Source: a virus. From it: DNA of 35,040 nt. A program made the position numbers and the translations under genes. The stretch covers positions 1 through 35,040 of the IMG/VR virus record IMGVR_UViG_3300006737_000087; one strand, 5' to 3'. The notes under the pieces were generated by a model, which ran no database searches, had not been told where the DNA came from, and worked only from the letters and a program-made list of their open reading frames with translations. Below are positions 14,323-22,131 of this stretch, in pieces; position 1 is the stretch's first letter; every line of letters starts with the position of its first letter.

Positions 14323-15035
14323 CTAAGGTACCATTAATTATTGACTCTAATGAAAGAGGGCCGCTGAAAGATGCCATCGTTAGGGCAGCAGAAAGACAGG
14401 GCATTCCTATCAAACAAGAGTTCCTACAGGGCATGGGGGATTACAAAGCAGGGGATGGGCACATAGAGTGCAAAAGTATCTCTGATTTGTTTCAATCTAC
14501 CTATTCAGGGCACCTGATGAGACAAATGGAAAACCTAGACGCTAATTGTCAGCGAGTTTTCTTAGTGATACATGGAGATCTAGCGAAGTATGTCAAAATA
14601 TCAAATAACCAAGGTAGAAAAACCACCTATTCCAAGGCCCTCAACACATTAACCGGAGTCATTGCTCGCATTATGGCTGACTTCGATTGTCATGTTTGGC
14701 GGGCTAACAATTACAGTGAGGCGGCTATGTTCGTCACCAAATTACATTCCAAACTACATACCTCTGCATCAAGTCATGGTGCAAAGGCAATCACTAGAGT
14801 CAGCACCAATGATATTAGGGCTGATATGTTACTTTCTATACCCGGATTCGGGCAAGACCTAGTAGAAAAATTACTAGATAAATGTGGCTCTATTGAAGAG
14901 ATGTTACATGTCGAATCCATTAAACAGGTGAGAGGAATGGGTTCAGTTCTGCGCCAGCGATTAGTTGAGGTTTTAACTAGCGAAGAACCAGTAAAGGTAG
15001 AGAGAAAATACAGTAAACGGAGAGGAAAGATATGA
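14319..15035 (+). CDS. ERCC4/XPF-family structure-specific endonuclease with HhH domain
   Basis: 238 residues, ATGA overlap. The N-terminal nuclease domain contains DSNERG (residues 9-14), GDYKAGD (40-46) and IECKSISDLF (E50, K52), equivalent to the GDxxx...ERKxxxD signature of XPF/Mus81/Hef nucleases, with Cys in place of Arg in ERK. The last ~75 residues form tandem helix-hairpin-helix motifs: LLSIPGFGQDLVEKLL and QVRGMGSVLRQRLVEVL. There is no helicase domain, so it resembles the short archaeal XPF form or the C-terminal half of Hef. It should cut flaps, forks or branched DNA made during viral replication; family members usually bind PCNA, but no clear PIP box is seen at the end. Confidence 0.9.
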   Translation: MTKVPLIIDSNERGPLKDAIVRAAERQGIPIKQEFLQGMGDYKAGDGHIECKSISDLFQSTYSGHLMRQMENLDANCQRVFLVIHGDLAKYVKISNNQGRKTTYSKALNTLTGVIARIMADFDCHVWRANNYSEAAMFVTKLHSKLHTSASSHGAKAITRVSTNDIRADMLLSIPGFGQDLVEKLLDKCGSIEEMLHVESIKQVRGMGSVLRQRLVEVLTSEEPVKVERKYSKRRGKI

Positions 15036-16435
15036 TTGAGCACAGCGTAGAGCACTATGAATGCATGCAGAAATACCCTATTTTGAGAGGATATTTAGAA
15101 CACTTTAGAGAAGTATCAAAAGACAACGAAATACCCGGCCTACTATCATTTTTCTTTATTCTAGGGCAGACTGCTCTACCATTTGTAAGAGTACCAATTG
15201 GTGCCTCTAACATCGATCCAAGGGTGAGTGTGTTTTGGATTCAAGACACTAGGACTGGTAAATCAGTGGCGTTTGAAATCATACAGCGTGTAATGACATC
15301 TGCTGGCTTAGATTGCGTTGATTATACAACTGGTACTGACTCCGCTATGGTCGGCTCTTGGAGTCGGGACGAAGATGGCACATTGCACCAAACACCGGGG
15401 GTGTTAGCGGGAGCAAAGGGGATGAACTTCGATGAAGGTTCCATTATCCTAAAACCCACCCAGCACTCAGAACAAACTGTTTTGTTTTTACAATCGGCAT
15501 TGAATTCTGCTGGAACTGGTAGAAACATATTGACCAAGCACATGAAAGATGGTACAATTACCATCGAGTCTTTAGTGTCACTTTGGATTACAACATTCCC
15601 TCCACAGGGTATCAAAGAGCATGTACTTGACAAGGGTATTTTCCAAAGAGTACTAGTTTATTGGAGGCACTGGACTCTTGAGATGAAAAGAAACATTGCT
15701 CACGAATTAGCAGACTCTGTACACAACCATGTTGACTTTGAAGTATCATACGACGAAGTAGTTGACTTCTTTAAAGACTTGAAGGACAACTTGCAAGCAA
15801 GGGTATGTGACTTAGCCGGAATTAGTGCAGATGAGTGGGGTAATTCTACTCGTGAGATGCAAGAAGGATGGACTAAGGCGGTAATGTACGATATGTTCAC
15901 CTTAGATGCCACCTATCGATCTGCTCTACATCAGGCAATTGATGATTATTACGACTTAGTAGAAAACATGGACCCTAAGAAGCAGGGTGTATGTGCATCA
16001 TTCATTATGGGTCTACAGAATTACACCAATGTATTAGCCCACCATATGGCTATGTTGGAAGGTACTTGGGTGGTCACTGGAGACCATGTAGATATGGCTA
16101 AAGAGATTCTATACGACCTGTATCACAATCTAATTGACTGGCTGGAATCAGAGGTCAAGGTAGGCATGGCTAATGCTACTAAGCGTAAGATGCAGGCTAG
16201 TTGGAAAGGCGCTTATTGGCGCTGCGAGCAATATGATTTCAATGACAACCGAGGGCCGGGATGGGTCAAGAAGGCTAAGGTTATGGAAATGTTCGGCAAG
16301 AGTGAGAATCTAAGCAGTAAACCGGGCATTAATAACAAATACAATGAATCGGGGAAAAGTCTGTTTGAGGAAACCCGTGATGGGAAAAGTAAGTATGTCA
16401 GATTGCTCAAAGAGCATAGAAGTAAGGGGGATTAA
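15032..16435 (+). CDS. P-loop NTPase, candidate replicative helicase
   Basis: 467 residues, overlapping the nuclease stop. A divergent Walker A, QDTRTGKS, lies at 71-78 (first Gly replaced), and a Walker B-like MNFDEGSIIL at about 131-140. The region after them has an IESLVSLWITTFP strand and KGIFQRVLVYWR, possibly sensor 1 and an arginine-finger area. The last ~100 residues (WKGAYWRCEQYDF onward) look like a winged-helix domain. AAA+ core followed by winged helix is the order of MCM-like and other viral replicative helicases, and no other helicase is seen in the window. Hence the call is partly by elimination; terminase or another AAA+ role cannot be excluded. Confidence 0.55.
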   Translation: MIEHSVEHYECMQKYPILRGYLEHFREVSKDNEIPGLLSFFFILGQTALPFVRVPIGASNIDPRVSVFWIQDTRTGKSVAFEIIQRVMTSAGLDCVDYTTGTDSAMVGSWSRDEDGTLHQTPGVLAGAKGMNFDEGSIILKPTQHSEQTVLFLQSALNSAGTGRNILTKHMKDGTITIESLVSLWITTFPPQGIKEHVLDKGIFQRVLVYWRHWTLEMKRNIAHELADSVHNHVDFEVSYDEVVDFFKDLKDNLQARVCDLAGISADEWGNSTREMQEGWTKAVMYDMFTLDATYRSALHQAIDDYYDLVENMDPKKQGVCASFIMGLQNYTNVLAHHMAMLEGTWVVTGDHVDMAKEILYDLYHNLIDWLESEVKVGMANATKRKMQASWKGAYWRCEQYDFNDNRGPGWVKKAKVMEMFGKSENLSSKPGINNKYNESGKSLFEETRDGKSKYVRLLKEHRSKGD

Positions 16436-16436
16436 A

Positions 16437-16598
16437 ATGGAAAAAAACTGTTCTCTTTGTCATGCTAAGTTTGAGTACAAAGATGAAGGTATAAGTGGGT
16501 ACTTCGGTCTATTGAAAGTAGATTTCTGCGACTTCTGCCTTGCCTGTATGGGCGCTATGCATGAAAGCCTCAAGGTTTTACTAGGTGAAGAGGAATGA
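16437..16598 (+). CDS. 53-aa zinc-ribbon micro-protein
   Basis: Start at ATG 16437 behind AAGGGGG, one base after the upstream stop. CSLC at residues 5-8 and CDFCLAC at about 31-37 form a zinc-ribbon pattern with a Gly/Phe-containing hairpin between. Ends Leu-Gly-Glu-Glu-Glu-stop; its final 15 bases are identical to the end of the gene at 1655-1858 and make the ribosome site of the next gene. Function unknown. Confidence 0.7.
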   Translation: MEKNCSLCHAKFEYKDEGISGYFGLLKVDFCDFCLACMGAMHESLKVLLGEEE

Positions 16599-17149
16599 AA
16601 GGCAAGCACTTTGTCGTGTTCGCCTATGGTAGTGAATTTTCACATATGGTGAATGCCCCCGAAGTGGTAATTGTCACTAGTGATGATTACTTATCGGTAT
16701 ACACTAGTCACCGATCTTATATCAATTCAAAGCCAATTTCTTATTCAAAAATACAAGACGAAATGGCCTATATCGTAGATAATGGAGGTATATTGGTCCT
16801 AAAGAATACTCAGCCCTATGGCCTGAATACTTCTTGGACAGGTATAGACAAAGGTAGTCCTAGTGATATGGTTGACCATATTGAAAGGCATATCATGGAT
16901 ATAGATTTAGAGATAAAGCGTATTTCGGAACAGCAATTAAATCTAAACGATTTAGATTTGGAGTATTCCCTGCATACAGAAATGTATGCCCCTATTTGGC
17001 AGAAGGGCAGTGAACTGTCAATAATTAAGCACTGCATCGATGATGCGAATATCATACTCACCCTAGTACAGCGCTGTAGTAGCGCAGGTGATATAAGGGT
17101 GAGACTAAGAGACAAGGGAGTACCAAAGGAGTATGATGTAGAATGGTAA
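16595..17149 (+). CDS. Unrecognised 184-aa protein
   Basis: ATGA overlap with the zinc protein. The N-terminal half is strand-rich (HFVVFAYGSEF, EVVIVTSDDYLSVYTS, GGILVLKN), the C-terminal half helical (DMVDHIERHIMDIDLEIKRISEQQL, then a long amphipathic helix around IIKHCIDDANIILTLVQRC). No metal cluster or catalytic motif recognised. It overlaps the chaperonin start by seven bases, so the two are probably co-translated; a chaperonin cofactor or client is an idea only. Confidence 0.65.
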   Translation: MKGKHFVVFAYGSEFSHMVNAPEVVIVTSDDYLSVYTSHRSYINSKPISYSKIQDEMAYIVDNGGILVLKNTQPYGLNTSWTGIDKGSPSDMVDHIERHIMDIDLEIKRISEQQLNLNDLDLEYSLHTEMYAPIWQKGSELSIIKHCIDDANIILTLVQRCSSAGDIRVRLRDKGVPKEYDVEW

Positions 17150-18642
17150 ACAACGGAGATCAACAACAAACAGCACAGAGCCTAAACATTCGTGCTGCGA
17201 AAGCAATCGCAGACACGGTTAGAAGTACGCTAGGTCCAGCGGGAATGGACAAGATGATGGTCGATGGAGGTGGCAATGTCATTGTAACAAATGACGGCGC
17301 TACTATCCTTCAATCACTAGATGTATCACATCCGGGCGCTAAGATGATAATTGAAGCGGCTAACACTCAAGAGAGTATGTGTTACGATGGTACGACCAGC
17401 ACAGTAGTATTAGCAGGGCAACTGCTGAGCAATACTGAATCACTATTTGAAAAGGGCCTACACCCTAATGTTATCTGTAAAGGTTACAGACAAGCAGCAC
17501 AGTGGGCTACTGAACACATTCCAAGCCTAGCAGAATCTGCCAAGCCTCACTTGAGGCATGTAGCGCAGACATCGATTACAGGTAAGTCATTGGAATCCGC
17601 TATGGAACATGTCAGTGAACTATGTGTTAAGGCGGCAGAATTGGCAGGTGGCGATTTTGAGCGCATCCGTGTCCTGTGTCAGCCCGGTGGAGGCTTAGAA
17701 GATTCGACATGCTTCTCAGGTGTAGTATTACACAAGGAATTCATGTTACCTGCTATGCCTCTCACACCTGAAGGCAAGGTACTACTAATCAACACTGGAC
17801 TCAGTAACAAAAAGAATGAGGACAATGTACAAGTGTCACTTGGATCTGCTGCTGAGTATCAACAATACCAGCAGACTACAACTAGGGATATTTGGGTCAA
17901 GAAAGCAGAGTCTATCATCGAGCGCCTACCTAATGGTGGTGCAGTATTGGTCAGAGACCATGTAAACGAGGTAGTTGCGGCTACTTTGGCTAAGGCCAAT
18001 ATCAGCGTAGTTCAGCGTTTACCTGAAAGTGATATATCTGCTCTAGGGTTACTACTAAACACCTCTGCGGCTCACACTGTTGAGGACTTAGGGGATGCAG
18101 TAGATGCAGACATCGAGTGTACTACTATCGGTGACATGAAGTATGTCGTCGTCAAGGGCACAGGTGAAGTCACTACTCTTATCCTAAGAGGTGCTACTAA
18201 GCAAACACTAGATGAGACCGAGCGTGGATTTGAAGATGCTCTCGGAGTCGTATGTGTAGCCTATAACACCCTCAAGGTCGTACCGGGCGGCGGTGCCGCA
18301 TATCTCAACTCTGCTATCAATCTAAGAAGCAGGGCAGCAGAGATTGGTGGTCGTGCTCAGATGGCAATTGATGCCTTTGCAGATGCATTGGAATCGATAC
18401 CTTCTACCATTGCAGAGAATGCAGGTCACGACCCACTAGACATCGTACTGGCGCTCAGGAATGAGCACTTGTCGGGTAACATCGATTATGGGCCTAACAT
18501 CGAAGATGGAGGCACCTGCTCAATGAAGGATGCCAATGTATGGGAACCTCTCAGCCTAGTCAAGCAGGCGATTCAGTCTGCTAGCGAAGTCACTATCAGT
18601 ATACTACGCATCGATGACATCATCGGTAAGCGTGGCGAGTGA
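17143..18642 (+). CDS. Group II chaperonin (thermosome/CCT-like Hsp60 subunit)
   Basis: 499 residues; archaeal thermosome subunits have about 540-550, so it is short, mainly at the termini (no long C-terminal Gly-rich tail) and in the apical region. Signature parts: RSTLGPAGMDKMMVD (27-41), TNDGATIL (49-56), YDGTTSTVVLAG (81-92, the ATP site GDGTTT), VVPGGGAAYLNSA in place of the usual GGGAxE, then QMAIDAFADALESIPSTIAENAGHDPLD and the final ILRIDDIIGK. The ATP-hydrolysis Asp of DGTT is kept. It would form a closed folding cage with a built-in lid. As a viral gene it may fold the very large structural protein on the other strand. Last gene of the forward unit. Confidence 0.95.
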   Translation: MVNNGDQQQTAQSLNIRAAKAIADTVRSTLGPAGMDKMMVDGGGNVIVTNDGATILQSLDVSHPGAKMIIEAANTQESMCYDGTTSTVVLAGQLLSNTESLFEKGLHPNVICKGYRQAAQWATEHIPSLAESAKPHLRHVAQTSITGKSLESAMEHVSELCVKAAELAGGDFERIRVLCQPGGGLEDSTCFSGVVLHKEFMLPAMPLTPEGKVLLINTGLSNKKNEDNVQVSLGSAAEYQQYQQTTTRDIWVKKAESIIERLPNGGAVLVRDHVNEVVAATLAKANISVVQRLPESDISALGLLLNTSAAHTVEDLGDAVDADIECTTIGDMKYVVVKGTGEVTTLILRGATKQTLDETERGFEDALGVVCVAYNTLKVVPGGGAAYLNSAINLRSRAAEIGGRAQMAIDAFADALESIPSTIAENAGHDPLDIVLALRNEHLSGNIDYGPNIEDGGTCSMKDANVWEPLSLVKQAIQSASEVTISILRIDDIIGKRGE

Positions 18643-18882
18643 TTATTGCCTAGAAGCAGTAACTAATTCTCTAGCAAAGCGCCCGTAGGGAAACCTGCGG
18701 GCCTTGCTAGACTTAGATCGAGGCAGGGACTTATCACCCAACTTACACATATGCCCGCAAAGAGGACATTCCTGAATTGCCGTACCTTTGCCGGAAAAGT
18801 AAACGCCCTTTATTACAAGGGGTATGCTTTTCTCTTCGCAACTGACGCATTCTATCCTCAAAGCGGCGAGTAATTTCCCCAT
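18643..18882 (-). CDS. 79-aa zinc-ribbon protein
   Basis: Start at the ATG at 18882 (reverse strand), four bases after the stop of the upstream structural gene; longer in-frame starts run into that gene. CVSC (residues 11-14) and CPLCGHMC (about 38-45) form a zinc ribbon; the C-terminal part is very basic (RSKSSKARRF). Its stop codon directly abuts the chaperonin stop on the other strand with no base between. Its 3' coding sequence holds the strong hairpin described separately. Function unknown; nucleic-acid binding is likely from charge. Confidence 0.65.
   Translation of the reverse strand: MGKLLAALRIECVSCEEKSIPLVIKGVYFSGKGTAIQECPLCGHMCKLGDKSLPRSKSSKARRFPYGRFARELVTASRQ
18671..18710. terminator. 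40-base hairpin beside the convergent gene junction
   Basis: Outer arms CTAGCAA (18671-18677) and TTGCTAG (18704-18710) pair perfectly. After a small internal loop, inner arms GCCCGTAGG (18681-18689) and CCTGCGGGC (18694-18702) form nine pairs (one G-T) closed by a GAAA tetraloop. The outer arms are symmetric on both strands and the inner stem forms on either. It lies 29-68 bases past the chaperonin stop and inside the end of the opposite gene. No long T-run follows directly, so it could be a terminator, an RNA-processing or stability element, or a block against read-through antisense RNA. Confidence 0.6.
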
Positions 18883-18886
18883 AGTA

Positions 18887-20089
18887 TCAAGCCTGTAAGA
18901 ATAGTAGGTGCCAATCGGTACCATCGTATGCGAATCTAGCATACTTACCATTGGCTATGTTGATAGCGGCAGCGCTAGAAGTTTTATCGTCACTTTTAGC
19001 AGTAAATACTGCATTGTAAGAGTTAGCAGTAGATATGTTCCTAATCTCAAGTACATAGCCGGGGGGAAAAGTCCCACTTGGGGTAAGTGTAGCATGTGCA
19101 CTTCCCCCATTAGCATTGATTAACCATATGTTCGCTTGGTCGAAAGTGAAACTGGTATTAGCGGTTATTATCTTGACTTCATCAGGCCCTAACCTATGAG
19201 TGTGCATGGCCTTAGTGCCATTCAGTGTATTAGATGCTGCGTAAAAGAGCATGGCATTAGATTCAGTTGTATGGCTTTGCCAAATAGCACCAAATTCACT
19301 ATTAGTCAAATCGCTACTTTCAGGAGAGCCATACATTGCCGCAAGATCGGTATGGTGAGTAATCTTGTTATTAGCATGACCTAAGTCAGTACCACCTGTA
19401 CTCATAGTCCTAGTACCCTTAGACATGTGCTGAAGATACATAGGGCTGGTTCTGATGAATACCCTTCTATCATGCAATATAGGTGTAGCGCTCAAAGAAG
19501 CAGTTACATTTGCAGTACCTGCCGTCATTGTATAGCGCAATACACCTAGTACAATCGATTGATGATTCTTACGAGTATTGCCGATGGCTGGATCGGTCAA
19601 AAAGCCAGCAGGTATGAGTGGCGTACCTACACTAGGGGCCACTGGAGTACCTACTTCGTACCTTATTCTAGTAGTAGTTCCGCTATCAGAGCATATGTAG
19701 ATTACAACAAATACATCGCTGGTGGCAGTAGGTACGGCTGGCAATTCGCCATTAAAATTAGCAGTACCAGTAGCACCAATTGTGATTTGTTGAGTAGCAC
19801 CAATTCCTCCAGCAAACTTATACAATGCTCCATCAAGTACACACCACCCTCCATGAATAGTAACCACACCTGATGATGCTGTTTCAATATAACCGGGGGT
19901 TGCAGTAGAAATAGCATTCCTATTACTATCACCAACGGCGCTATCTAGTAATCTAATAATGCCGTTACCATGTATGCCTTCATATGGGTTAGTTAAACTC
20001 GGAGATGATAGCCCATCTCCATCTCTTAGCCCTTCAGCACTAGTGCTCATTCCGGCTGCGCTTGTATGTCCTGCTTTTGGATTCGTCAT
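18887..20089 (-). CDS. Tail-fibre-like or receptor-binding structural protein, 400 aa
   Basis: Low-Cys, Gly/Ser/Thr/Ala/Asn-rich, strand-dominated, as in phage fibres. The N-terminal part has GLRDGDGLSSPSLTNPYEGIHGNG, then beta repeats such as VTIHGGWCVLDGALYKF. The last ~70 residues (FPPGYVLEIRNIS, then AINIANGKYARFAYDGTDWHLLFLQA) match the common C-terminal beta-sandwich of tail fibres, where a 'G-x-Y-x-I-x-N' strand leads to a final 'y-d-G-x-x-W' strand. It overlaps the next upstream gene by four bases. It probably sits at the tail tip and contacts the host envelope. Assignment is from composition and pattern, not homology search. Confidence 0.6.
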   Translation of the reverse strand: MTNPKAGHTSAAGMSTSAEGLRDGDGLSSPSLTNPYEGIHGNGIIRLLDSAVGDSNRNAISTATPGYIETASSGVVTIHGGWCVLDGALYKFAGGIGATQQITIGATGTANFNGELPAVPTATSDVFVVIYICSDSGTTTRIRYEVGTPVAPSVGTPLIPAGFLTDPAIGNTRKNHQSIVLGVLRYTMTAGTANVTASLSATPILHDRRVFIRTSPMYLQHMSKGTRTMSTGGTDLGHANNKITHHTDLAAMYGSPESSDLTNSEFGAIWQSHTTESNAMLFYAASNTLNGTKAMHTHRLGPDEVKIITANTSFTFDQANIWLINANGGSAHATLTPSGTFPPGYVLEIRNISTANSYNAVFTAKSDDKTSSAAAINIANGKYARFAYDGTDWHLLFLQA

Positions 20090-20442
20090 GAATTCACCTC
20101 AATAATTGCTGAGAAAACGATTTCGTTATCGTTAGTCTTAGTAATTGAGTCGTATGTGTACCTTGCTATGGCAGTAACATCTGTCGCATCGCTAGGGTTC
20201 TTGTATTGTATTACTACTTCTTTTAGTGTATTGTTGAATGAACTACTAAGTGGTATTTTGGCTTCAACGGATAGACTATGTTCGTCCAATACCCTCACGG
20301 TAGGTGTAACTACAATCGCCGGTTGAGCGGCCCCTGTATCATCCTGTGTTGCTAGTGTTCCACCAAAACCGAATACTACTTCGTTTATTCTCGCCTTTAG
20401 CGTGTCTATCATAAATCTATTTGCTTCGTTTAATAATGGCAT
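20086..20442 (-). CDS. Small tail-associated protein, 118 aa
   Basis: Lies between a hub-like gene and the fibre-like gene, overlapping the latter by four bases. The N-terminal helix (NEANRFMIDTLKARINEVVFGFGG) is followed by strands (IVVTPTVRVLDEHSLSVEAKIPL, LKEVVIQYKN, ATAIARYTYD-like) and ends EIVFSAIIEVNS. A helix followed by beta domain is common in baseplate or fibre-connector proteins. I do not recognise a specific family. Confidence 0.6.
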   Translation of the reverse strand: MPLLNEANRFMIDTLKARINEVVFGFGGTLATQDDTGAAQPAIVVTPTVRVLDEHSLSVEAKIPLSSSFNNTLKEVVIQYKNPSDATDVTAIARYTYDSITKTNDNEIVFSAIIEVNS

Positions 20443-20443
20443 A

Positions 20444-22129
20444 TCAGCCCCTCCTTCTATTTGAGAATGTACCCTTATTCATCTTTATCTTTAGGTGGTC
20501 GTTTGCAGACTCAGGTAATGTATCGATAGAGATTAAAAACAACTCTTCGTTATTCTCAACCGCATAAGGTGATGCCTTAGTAATGACTACTGATGTAGTG
20601 CTTGCACTACTTAACTTACCTAATAGATTACCATTAGCCTTGTAAACAAATGCGTCTGCTTTACCTGCACTGATGATGCCTGATGTAAATATAGAGTTAG
20701 CATTAGTACCATCAGTTGTAAAGTTAGTAGTGCCTACAGCATAACCCCCACCATTGTTGATTAATATACCAGTTGACTTCAAATGCATTCTACCATGAAC
20801 TGTGTTTCTGTTAGATACCCCAATCGCCATCCCACCAGTTGGATCTTTAACCCTGCGGGTTTCAATGCGCCATGCAATTCTAACATTAAAGCCAAATGCA
20901 GTAGCAAACTCTTCCCTGTTATATTGGCGATTTCTTTCTTCGTTATCACCTGTGCTAGAACTGATGTCTACTTCTTGGAATCGTTGTAAAATGTCTTCTA
21001 TAGAGCCTTCGACTGAGTTAATGTCAATATCTGATTTACGCTCTGTAAGATAGTGCCTAGTAGACAAAACTACCTTGCGCTCTGTAGTCGTTAAGGTATC
21101 ATATGACACAATGTCTCCCGGCTGTACTTTACTCGATAGCAATGTACCCTTCAGTTTCTTATTACCCTCTGCTTTCTTTGCCATAGAAAGTAACCTACGA
21201 CCAATCATTTTAGCACTGGCTTTAGTTACGGCTGTAGGGGCATAAATGCCACCGGGTATTTCGTTCACAGTGTCCTTTTGAGGACCAAAGTCGTCAACCT
21301 GTACTACATTTTGGTCATTATTAGCACGGACTTTTCCCCGAACTACTACCCGGTTGAGTGTACTTTTCCCCACCGATTCTACATCGCCTTCACTAACCAT
21401 TGTGTTAGTAATGCGATGCTCACGACCATGTTTACGCTGGTGAGAGTAGTGTATGTTGCCAAACTGATCTGTGCTGGAATTGTAGCCGTCGTGTTTGGCT
21501 AAAAAGCGCATTGCGCTGATACCGTCTACTCCGTAAAAGTCCTGTGCTACGAATGTGCCACTTGGGTTTTTAATAGTCAGCCCGTTGATTGAACTAGTAC
21601 TGGCCTTTGCTATACGACTGACTAAATCTGTGGTCCTTAGACCGACATTTATTTTTTGACCTATGCGTACTGTTTTGTCTGTAAAGCCTATTTGCTTTAA
21701 TTCTCTACCTTTTAAATTGTTTAGCCTATATCGACTACCTTTAGCACTATGCTCTATAGACGCAGGGACTAAGGCTTGGTCAGGATTATCTGCACCTATA
21801 ATCAAAGGAGGAAGACTAAGGTTAGCGCTTAAGGTCGGTTTATTAACTTTATCTTGTCCTAAAAATATGTTACCTGTATATCTATGTCCGTCACTAATGT
21901 TATGGCTTAGCCTAATGGTATCTTCTTCTTCGATTAAAGAATACTTTCGATCGTGAGTAGGCATAAAATCACTAGATGTCGGTACTTTCACTAAAAACCC
22001 ACTTTGTTGTTTAGTGTATTCTCCGTGACGGACACCATTATCTACGAACTTAGGCTTGCGCACGACTTTCATAATTGCATTCTGCACTGCGTCAGCACGA
22101 CCAGTTGCAAGATTCTTACCTAGTGCCAT
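20444..22129 (-). CDS. Baseplate/tail hub-like structural protein, 561 aa
   Basis: Start chosen at the ATG at 22129: GGGGAG lies five bases upstream and overlaps the end of the giant gene, whereas a GTG two codons earlier has no spacing. The middle part (about 180-350) has the style of hub or late-control-D proteins: a LAKHDGYNSSTDQFGNIHYS segment (D-x-x-G-N-I), then VESVGKSTLNRVVVRGKV, and PGDIVSYDTLTTTERKVVLSTRH near 340-365, which is typical of an OB/beta domain. C-terminal 150 residues are Gly/Thr/Asn-rich beta. It probably forms the tail-tip hub or a baseplate ring together with the giant protein. Evidence is pattern and position only. Confidence 0.55.
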   Translation of the reverse strand: MALGKNLATGRADAVQNAIMKVVRKPKFVDNGVRHGEYTKQQSGFLVKVPTSSDFMPTHDRKYSLIEEEDTIRLSHNISDGHRYTGNIFLGQDKVNKPTLSANLSLPPLIIGADNPDQALVPASIEHSAKGSRYRLNNLKGRELKQIGFTDKTVRIGQKINVGLRTTDLVSRIAKASTSSINGLTIKNPSGTFVAQDFYGVDGISAMRFLAKHDGYNSSTDQFGNIHYSHQRKHGREHRITNTMVSEGDVESVGKSTLNRVVVRGKVRANNDQNVVQVDDFGPQKDTVNEIPGGIYAPTAVTKASAKMIGRRLLSMAKKAEGNKKLKGTLLSSKVQPGDIVSYDTLTTTERKVVLSTRHYLTERKSDIDINSVEGSIEDILQRFQEVDISSSTGDNEERNRQYNREEFATAFGFNVRIAWRIETRRVKDPTGGMAIGVSNRNTVHGRMHLKSTGILINNGGGYAVGTTNFTTDGTNANSIFTSGIISAGKADAFVYKANGNLLGKLSSASTTSVVITKASPYAVENNEELFLISIDTLPESANDHLKIKMNKGTFSNRRRG

Positions 22130-22131
22130 GT

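Noticed and set aside
349-18000. Reverse-strand open frames opposite the forward genes
   Set aside because: All lie inside genes with clear motifs or consistent overlaps and have no start signals; treated as shadows.
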